DNA of 8,376 bases from contig URFI01000096.1 of the NCBI GenBank assembly GCA_900547085.1, forward strand, positions 1 through 8,376. Reading direction: 5' to 3'. Under the pieces are notes generated by a model. The model had not been told where the DNA came from. It made no database searches and was given only the letters and a program-made list of their open reading frames with translations. The DNA comes from an uncultured Prevotella sp. GTDB lineage: Bacteria; Bacteroidota; Bacteroidia; Bacteroidales; Bacteroidaceae. Of this stretch, positions 5,132 to 8,376 are shown piece after piece; the stretch's first letter is position 1; the number at the start of each line of letters is the position of its first letter. A program made the translations under genes and the position numbers.

Positions 5132-6061
5132 ATGAAAACAAAACTATTGACAGGCATCATGGCCATACTGGTTCTTTCGGGATGTGAAAGAGGCTTGACC
5201 GAATACAACAACAGTGACGAAAGCACCACGGCGACGAAAGCCGGATATCGGGCATACGGGTACACCGAAGAATACCTTGAATATTTTACCGACATCATTG
5301 CTTACACGCGCATGTTCAGGGAATATGTCCGCCAAAACACCCTCGAAGGTCGTGACTCGGTGAACACGCTTTACTTCAAAAACATCAACATCGTGAAAAA
5401 CAAAGACCCCAAGAACCTGGAAGACATCTATATGCTGAAGGCCTGGAACGTGCCTGGTAGCAACGACTATACCATCAGTTACACCCGCCCCGAAGGTGAC
5501 ACATGGAAGATTCAGGCGGTCGTTGAACACTTGGATGTTGAGCTGATTTTCTTTCTCACCATTGACAATATCTACGCGCAGCAATGGACGATAAGTGAAA
5601 GTTCGTGCCTCCCCAAGGCACTGCTCTACATGAAGAACAGCCAAAAGACAAAGACCCGAGTGTATGATGACGAATATATCAAATATGAACCGTACGACAA
5701 AACCTTCCAAGTGACCAACAAACCGCTCACCGTAGAATGGTGGAAGGCGAAGGTTGACTTATTTACTTTTGAACTGTCTGGAAGCGGAATGCTGGAAAGT
5801 TACGCCAAACCCAAGCTGCGCATGACCTACCACTTCACCTCACCCATCACCGTAGTCACCCATGGTGCTTTTCTCGAAGACCCCAAAAATATCAAATGGG
5901 AAAATCATTGCAACCAGTTAACCACCCTTCAGATGGGGCAACTGGAACTGAACGTGGCTGACAGCATCAGTAACACCACTGACAAATATGTCGTTCGACT
6001 TAACGACGACAGGCTACAGATTGTCACCCCAAAGGCCAACGATGAATGGATGAGGAACTGA
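5132..6061 (+). CDS. Putative lipoprotein of unknown function
   Basis: A 309-residue lipoprotein precursor with a textbook signal: MKTKLLTGIMAILVLSGC, lipobox LSGC, lipidated Cys18. A short flexible Ser/Thr/Asp region (NNSDESTTATKAG, ~27-39) follows, then a helical stretch (YTEEYLEYFTDIIAYTRMFREYVRQN, ~44-69). The rest is mixed beta (NIYAQQWTISESSC, LTVEWWKAKVDLFTFELSGSGML, LRMTYHFTSPITVVTHGAFLEDPKNIKWENHC) and ends in strands (QLELNVADSIS, KYVVRLNDDRLQIVT). Secondary structure is read by eye. There is no SusD-like, TPR or peptidase motif that I can recognise. It lies 20 nt behind the barrel gene, so a barrel-plus-lipoprotein envelope pair is likely. The unbroken frame, lipobox and context make the gene sure; the function is not known. 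Confidence 0.88.
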   Translation: MKTKLLTGIMAILVLSGCERGLTEYNNSDESTTATKAGYRAYGYTEEYLEYFTDIIAYTRMFREYVRQNTLEGRDSVNTLYFKNINIVKNKDPKNLEDIYMLKAWNVPGSNDYTISYTRPEGDTWKIQAVVEHLDVELIFFLTIDNIYAQQWTISESSCLPKALLYMKNSQKTKTRVYDDEYIKYEPYDKTFQVTNKPLTVEWWKAKVDLFTFELSGSGMLESYAKPKLRMTYHFTSPITVVTHGAFLEDPKNIKWENHCNQLTTLQMGQLELNVADSISNTTDKYVVRLNDDRLQIVTPKANDEWMRN

Positions 6062-6093
6062 CAAGCCATCAAGTTATTAAGACGGCGATTGAC

Positions 6094-7341
6094 CTACAGC
6101 CTCACGGGAATGGCAACGACCAATTCCGTGAGGTCGGCTTTGGTTTGATGGGCTTTGATGTTGATGCCCGCTTTCAATCCACCCAGCACTGGAAAAGCAT
6201 AATGCAAGCCTACGCGTTCGTAATATCTCGACTCGTTGAACAAAGCGTTGTAGCCCATCTGGCGGTGCAAGTACCAGCCAAACGACAGGCCCAGCGACAG
6301 CCGGTGATAGAACACTTCGTGCTTGGCAGCGATTCCTAACGACCACGGGCTATGCTTGGCAGCGTTGCCTTGCTGCGCATCTAAGTCGGCAATGTGCGAA
6401 GCATAGGTTCCATAAAACCAATCAATGCCCACGCCCGAGGCCCACCTGCGCGCATAACGGCACATCACATCGGCCTGTAACGAGTAGGCTGCATACACCT
6501 TAAAACGTTCGGTACGATAATCAGGATGCGAGGGATCTGTTCGAAATTGCGTGGTCAGCCAATCCTCCAACATGGTTTTCGCTCCTACTCCTGCAGCAAA
6601 ATCGAGGTACCAATAGCGTTGAAAAGGCTGATAAAAACGAGGATGGGCGGTATTGACCAGTTGTTTGTAATACGGTTCGTACACCACTCCAAGGGATGTG
6701 CCCACCGCATTGGAGCCTTTGTTGGGCCGATACAAAGCACCGTTGCTGTGATGGACGAATTCGATGGCACCGCGTATGCCCCATTGATTGTTGAGATGAT
6801 AGGTGGCATGCACGCCGGCACCGAAATAAATAAGAGCATGGGTCCCTATCAACTCGTTGTCAATATTGTTTTGTTTGTTGTACTTTAGGTGGCTGTAGCC
6901 TACGCCAAAGCTGAACGAATAGGCCGTTTCCCACCGCAAATGGCGAAAGAAAGGGCGATAAAACTTGCCGTACAGCGACACCGTGTTGCCCAAACGAGAA
7001 TTGTAATCCACCTCTTTGGCCTGTCCCCATGCAGGGTCTGGGTCGCGATGTAGGCGCACTTGATTATTCAACGTGTAACGCAAGCCCAAGGTAAGCGACG
7101 GATATCTAAAGTCAGAAGCAAAGGCATCACTGTCGTTAGGCAATGCCACGCGCCCTATTTCTGCGGCCAATGAGAGGTTTGGCGTCTTCTTAATCCACCG
7201 TTCAGCGTATTGGTCCAGGGCGACTAACCTACCTGGCATGACCTGCAAAGAATAATTATAATGGTGCAACGAGTCGGACTGTTCGGCGCAAACGTCTGTA
7301 CTCATCAAGAGCAATCCTACAATCAACGGCAACACTCTCAT
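6094..7341 (-). CDS. PagL/acyloxyacyl hydrolase-like outer-membrane barrel protein
   Basis: A 415-residue exported protein with a signal peptide (MRVLPLIVGLLLMSTDVCAE, probable cut after CA at ~19). The central block GAIEFVHHSNGALYRPNKGSNAVG (~191-214) matches the PagL-family hallmark H-x-S-N...PN.G: His197, Ser199 and Asn200 correspond to the catalytic His/Ser and the oxyanion Asn. PagL removes the 3-O-linked acyl chain of lipid A at the outer membrane. The chain is much longer than classical PagL (~170): a ~100-residue strand-rich region precedes the motif and a further ~180 residues of barrel-like sequence follow (YWYLDFAAGVGAK, AAYSLQADVMCRYA, LSLGLSFGWYLHRQMG). Bacteroidota relatives of about this length exist, to my memory. 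By my hand alignment Asn211 sits where PagL has its catalytic Glu, so lipid A deacylation is uncertain. The ATG at 7341 lies 3 nt after the TatD stop. Confidence 0.78.
   Translation of the reverse strand: MRVLPLIVGLLLMSTDVCAEQSDSLHHYNYSLQVMPGRLVALDQYAERWIKKTPNLSLAAEIGRVALPNDSDAFASDFRYPSLTLGLRYTLNNQVRLHRDPDPAWGQAKEVDYNSRLGNTVSLYGKFYRPFFRHLRWETAYSFSFGVGYSHLKYNKQNNIDNELIGTHALIYFGAGVHATYHLNNQWGIRGAIEFVHHSNGALYRPNKGSNAVGTSLGVVYEPYYKQLVNTAHPRFYQPFQRYWYLDFAAGVGAKTMLEDWLTTQFRTDPSHPDYRTERFKVYAAYSLQADVMCRYARRWASGVGIDWFYGTYASHIADLDAQQGNAAKHSPWSLGIAAKHEVFYHRLSLGLSFGWYLHRQMGYNALFNESRYYERVGLHYAFPVLGGLKAGINIKAHQTKADLTELVVAIPVRL
6100..6133. terminator. Strong inverted repeat at the convergent gene ends, possible terminator
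   Basis: CCTCACGGGAATGG (6100-6113) pairs with CCAATTCCGTGAGG (6120-6133) at 12 of 14 positions, leaving a 6-nt loop; the outer eight pairs are perfect. It begins 39 nt after the stop of the plus-strand lipoprotein and lies inside the last codons of the minus-strand PagL-like gene. On the + strand it is followed by a T/G-rich stretch (TCGGCTTTGGTTTG) rather than a clean T-run, so an intrinsic terminator for the + transcript is possible, not sure. Confidence 0.4.
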
Positions 7342-7344
7342 CCA

Positions 7345-8169
7345 TCAAACGGCTTTATCTATCACACCTACTCCAAACACTCGTTGTACATTGGCATTGG
7401 TTTGGCTTGCAACTTCTTCCTCACTCACCTGATAACTCTGAGCCAACTGCTTGAGTACCAAGGACACGAAAGCACTTTCGTTGCGCTTACCACGATTGGG
7501 TGCGGGTGCCATGTACGGACTGTCGGTTTCCAAGACGATGCGGTTGAGCGGCACATGAGTGGGCAACATCTCCCGCAGGTTGCTGCTCTTGAACGTCAGC
7601 ACGCCGCCAATGCCCAGCACAAAACGTTGGAAGCTCAACAGTTCGGCAGCCTCCTTGTCGTTACCAGTGAAACAATGAAACACGCCACCCGGCAAGTCTT
7701 TTTCGTATTTTCGTAACAATTTCACCATTTCGTTTTGCGCCTTTCGACAGTGAATCATCAGTGGAAGCTGACATTCCACGGCCCACTTCACTTGTTCTTC
7801 GAAAGCCTCAAGTTGCTCGTGTTCGTATTCTCGGCTCCAATAATAGTCCAGTCCAACCTCACCAACGGCGATGCATCTTGGCTCATCGTTCGTTCCAGCC
7901 AAGTTGTCAAGCAAGTGTTGTTTCATGTTTTTCAACACGTCCTTCCAATCATCTCTCACCTCTTCCGGATGCAATCCTATCATGGGATGCAGCGTATCGG
8001 GATATTTTCTACACACATTCATCAATTCAGACAAATGAACAAGGTCGATGGCGGGCACGAATATCTTTTCCACACCTGCTGCTTTGGCACGCGTGATAAC
8101 CTCGGGAAGGTCGTTTTGAAACTCTTCTCCATCCAAATGAGCGTGTGTATCTATGAAAGTTGTCGTCAT
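7345..8169 (-). CDS. TatD-family metal-dependent hydrolase (putative 3'-5' DNase)
   Basis: A complete 274-residue TIM-barrel amidohydrolase-superfamily protein of the usual TatD size (~260). Metal-binding residues are all present: His9 and His11 in FIDTHAHLD, Glu104 in VGEVGLDYY, His140 in LMIHCRKA, His165 in VFHCFTG and Asp216 in LETDSPYM. GLHPEE (~65-70) and the C-terminal NANVQRVFG segment are also typical. Characterised members (E. coli TatD/YcfH, yeast and human TATDN1) are Mg2+-dependent 3'-5' exonucleases or endonucleases on single-stranded DNA and are not part of Tat transport. TatD and YcfH subtypes cannot be told apart here. The ATG at 8169 gives MTTTFIDTHAH, the normal N-terminus. 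Three 22-bp repeats lie directly upstream. The PagL-like gene follows after 3 nt (TGA-tgg-ATG), so the two are probably co-translated, though I see no functional link. Confidence 0.96.
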   Translation of the reverse strand: MTTTFIDTHAHLDGEEFQNDLPEVITRAKAAGVEKIFVPAIDLVHLSELMNVCRKYPDTLHPMIGLHPEEVRDDWKDVLKNMKQHLLDNLAGTNDEPRCIAVGEVGLDYYWSREYEHEQLEAFEEQVKWAVECQLPLMIHCRKAQNEMVKLLRKYEKDLPGGVFHCFTGNDKEAAELLSFQRFVLGIGGVLTFKSSNLREMLPTHVPLNRIVLETDSPYMAPAPNRGKRNESAFVSLVLKQLAQSYQVSEEEVASQTNANVQRVFGVGVIDKAV

Positions 8170-8174
8170 AAGAA

Positions 8175-8240
8175 TTGTTATAAAATGTGGCGGAAGTTGT
8201 TATAAAGTGTGACAGTCGTTGTTATAGAACGTAGAATTAG
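8175..8240 (+). repeat. Three 22-bp tandem repeats upstream of the TatD gene
   Basis: The core TTGTTATA occurs at 8175, 8197 and 8219, exactly 22 bp apart. Units 1 and 2 match at 17 of 22 positions and units 1 and 3 at 15 of 22, the best-kept part being TTGTTATA-n-A-n-n-GT. On the minus strand each reads TATAACAA, ending only 5 nt before the TatD start codon, so the array lies in the promoter or 5' leader. A 22-bp step keeps all units on about the same face of the helix. No CAAAnnTA (minus-strand -7 box) was found in the region. Confidence 0.85.
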
Positions 8241-8260
8241 TAAAGACAGACCGTGCAGAA

Positions 8261-8268
8261 AAGCGCTT
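8261..8268. repeat. Short perfect palindrome AAGCGCTT
   Basis: An 8-bp perfect palindrome in the spacer between the possible upstream gene end and the 22-bp array. On the minus strand it is the centre of a loose dyad whose outer arms are GACAG (8281-8277) and CTGTC (8249-8245), followed by TTTA; this could be a weak terminator of the upstream gene. Pairing between the arms is imperfect. Confidence 0.25.
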
Positions 8269-8282
8269 GTTTCACCTGCCTG

Positions 8283-8376
8283 TCATGCCTTTTGAATTAG
8301 CTCCACAACCTTGTAGCTGGCCATGGGTAAGTCTATTCGCCATACAGATGCTCCTCGTGTCTGCGATAATAATACA
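8283..8376 (-). CDS. Possible C-terminus of an upstream minus-strand gene, cut by window end
   Basis: On the minus strand one frame is open from the window edge for 30 codons and stops at TGA (8285-8283). Its last residues (SYKVVELIQKA) read like an amphipathic C-terminal helix, preceded by a WRIDLPM stretch. A second frame, open from 8374, ends sooner at TAG (8335-8333) with RRHEEHLYGE and could instead be the real end. Both are too short to choose between firmly or to name. If either is right, a gene in the same direction as the TatD gene lies upstream, ending about 110-165 nt before it. Confidence 0.35.
   Translation of the reverse strand, partial: VLLSQTRGASVWRIDLPMASYKVVELIQKA

Noticed and set aside
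5144..5710. A 188-codon minus-strand frame opposite the 309-residue lipoprotein gene
   Set aside because: The opposite strand encodes a lipoprotein with a perfect lipobox and a 20-nt link to its partner. The antisense translation shows no domain, and the long open frame is a by-product of the sense codon use.
7735..8205. A 156-codon plus-strand frame opposite the TatD gene
   Set aside because: It is a complementary shadow of a gene that has all the metal-binding motifs. Its end runs into the 22-bp repeat region without any start or stop context of its own.
8175..8240. CRISPR array
   Set aside because: Only three short units with diverged ends and no spacers of separate size; the units touch directly and there are no cas genes in the window.

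Overview
The window looks like a chromosomal segment of a Bacteroidales bacterium, most likely Prevotella or a close relative. Four things point there: A-rich leaders without clear Shine-Dalgarno sequences, a match to the Bacteroidota -7 promoter box (TAnnTTTG), lipoproteins and C-terminal beta-barrels of Bacteroidota style, and an ECF sigma gene followed by an N-terminally anchored 'anti-sigma plus barrel' gene. Identification is by reading motifs only; no database search was possible.

Layout. On the + strand, positions 1-403 are the 3' part of ribH (riboflavin synthesis), followed by a DEDDh exonuclease with a TTG start (454-951) and a small uncharacterised protein (1106-1489). Convergent to these is a tight three-gene minus-strand operon, read from 3951 down to 1561: a lipoprotein, an ECF sigma factor (11-nt overlap), and a one-TM protein with a C-terminal outer-membrane-barrel-like domain (4-nt ATGA overlap). 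The 512-bp divergent intergenic region (3952-4463) holds a probable minus-strand promoter with a dyad over its -33 region, and a repeat-rich block that includes a degenerate 22-bp tandem repeat. To its right on the + strand is a two-gene unit: a small outer-membrane barrel protein (4464-5111) and an unrecognised lipoprotein (5132-6061). Convergent with that is a minus-strand pair, a TatD-family metal-dependent hydrolase (8169-7345) followed 3 nt later by a PagL/acyloxyacyl-hydrolase-like barrel protein (7341-6094). Upstream of the TatD gene are three 22-bp tandem repeats and what may be the tail of another minus-strand gene cut by the window end.

How the parts may work together. The centre of the window (1561-6061) reads as a cell-envelope regulatory locus: an ECF sigma factor with its probable membrane-anchored partner and a lipoprotein, divergent from a barrel-lipoprotein pair that is a natural candidate target. 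The flanks are housekeeping genes (ribH, exonuclease, TatD) plus a possible lipid A-modifying enzyme. The most interesting points are the sigma partner's architecture, which places an inner-membrane anchor and an outer-membrane-type barrel in one chain; the paired lipoprotein and barrel genes around the divergent promoter region; two unrelated intergenic arrays that both have an exact 22-bp period; and a PagL-like protein in which the position I would align with the catalytic Glu is Asn.
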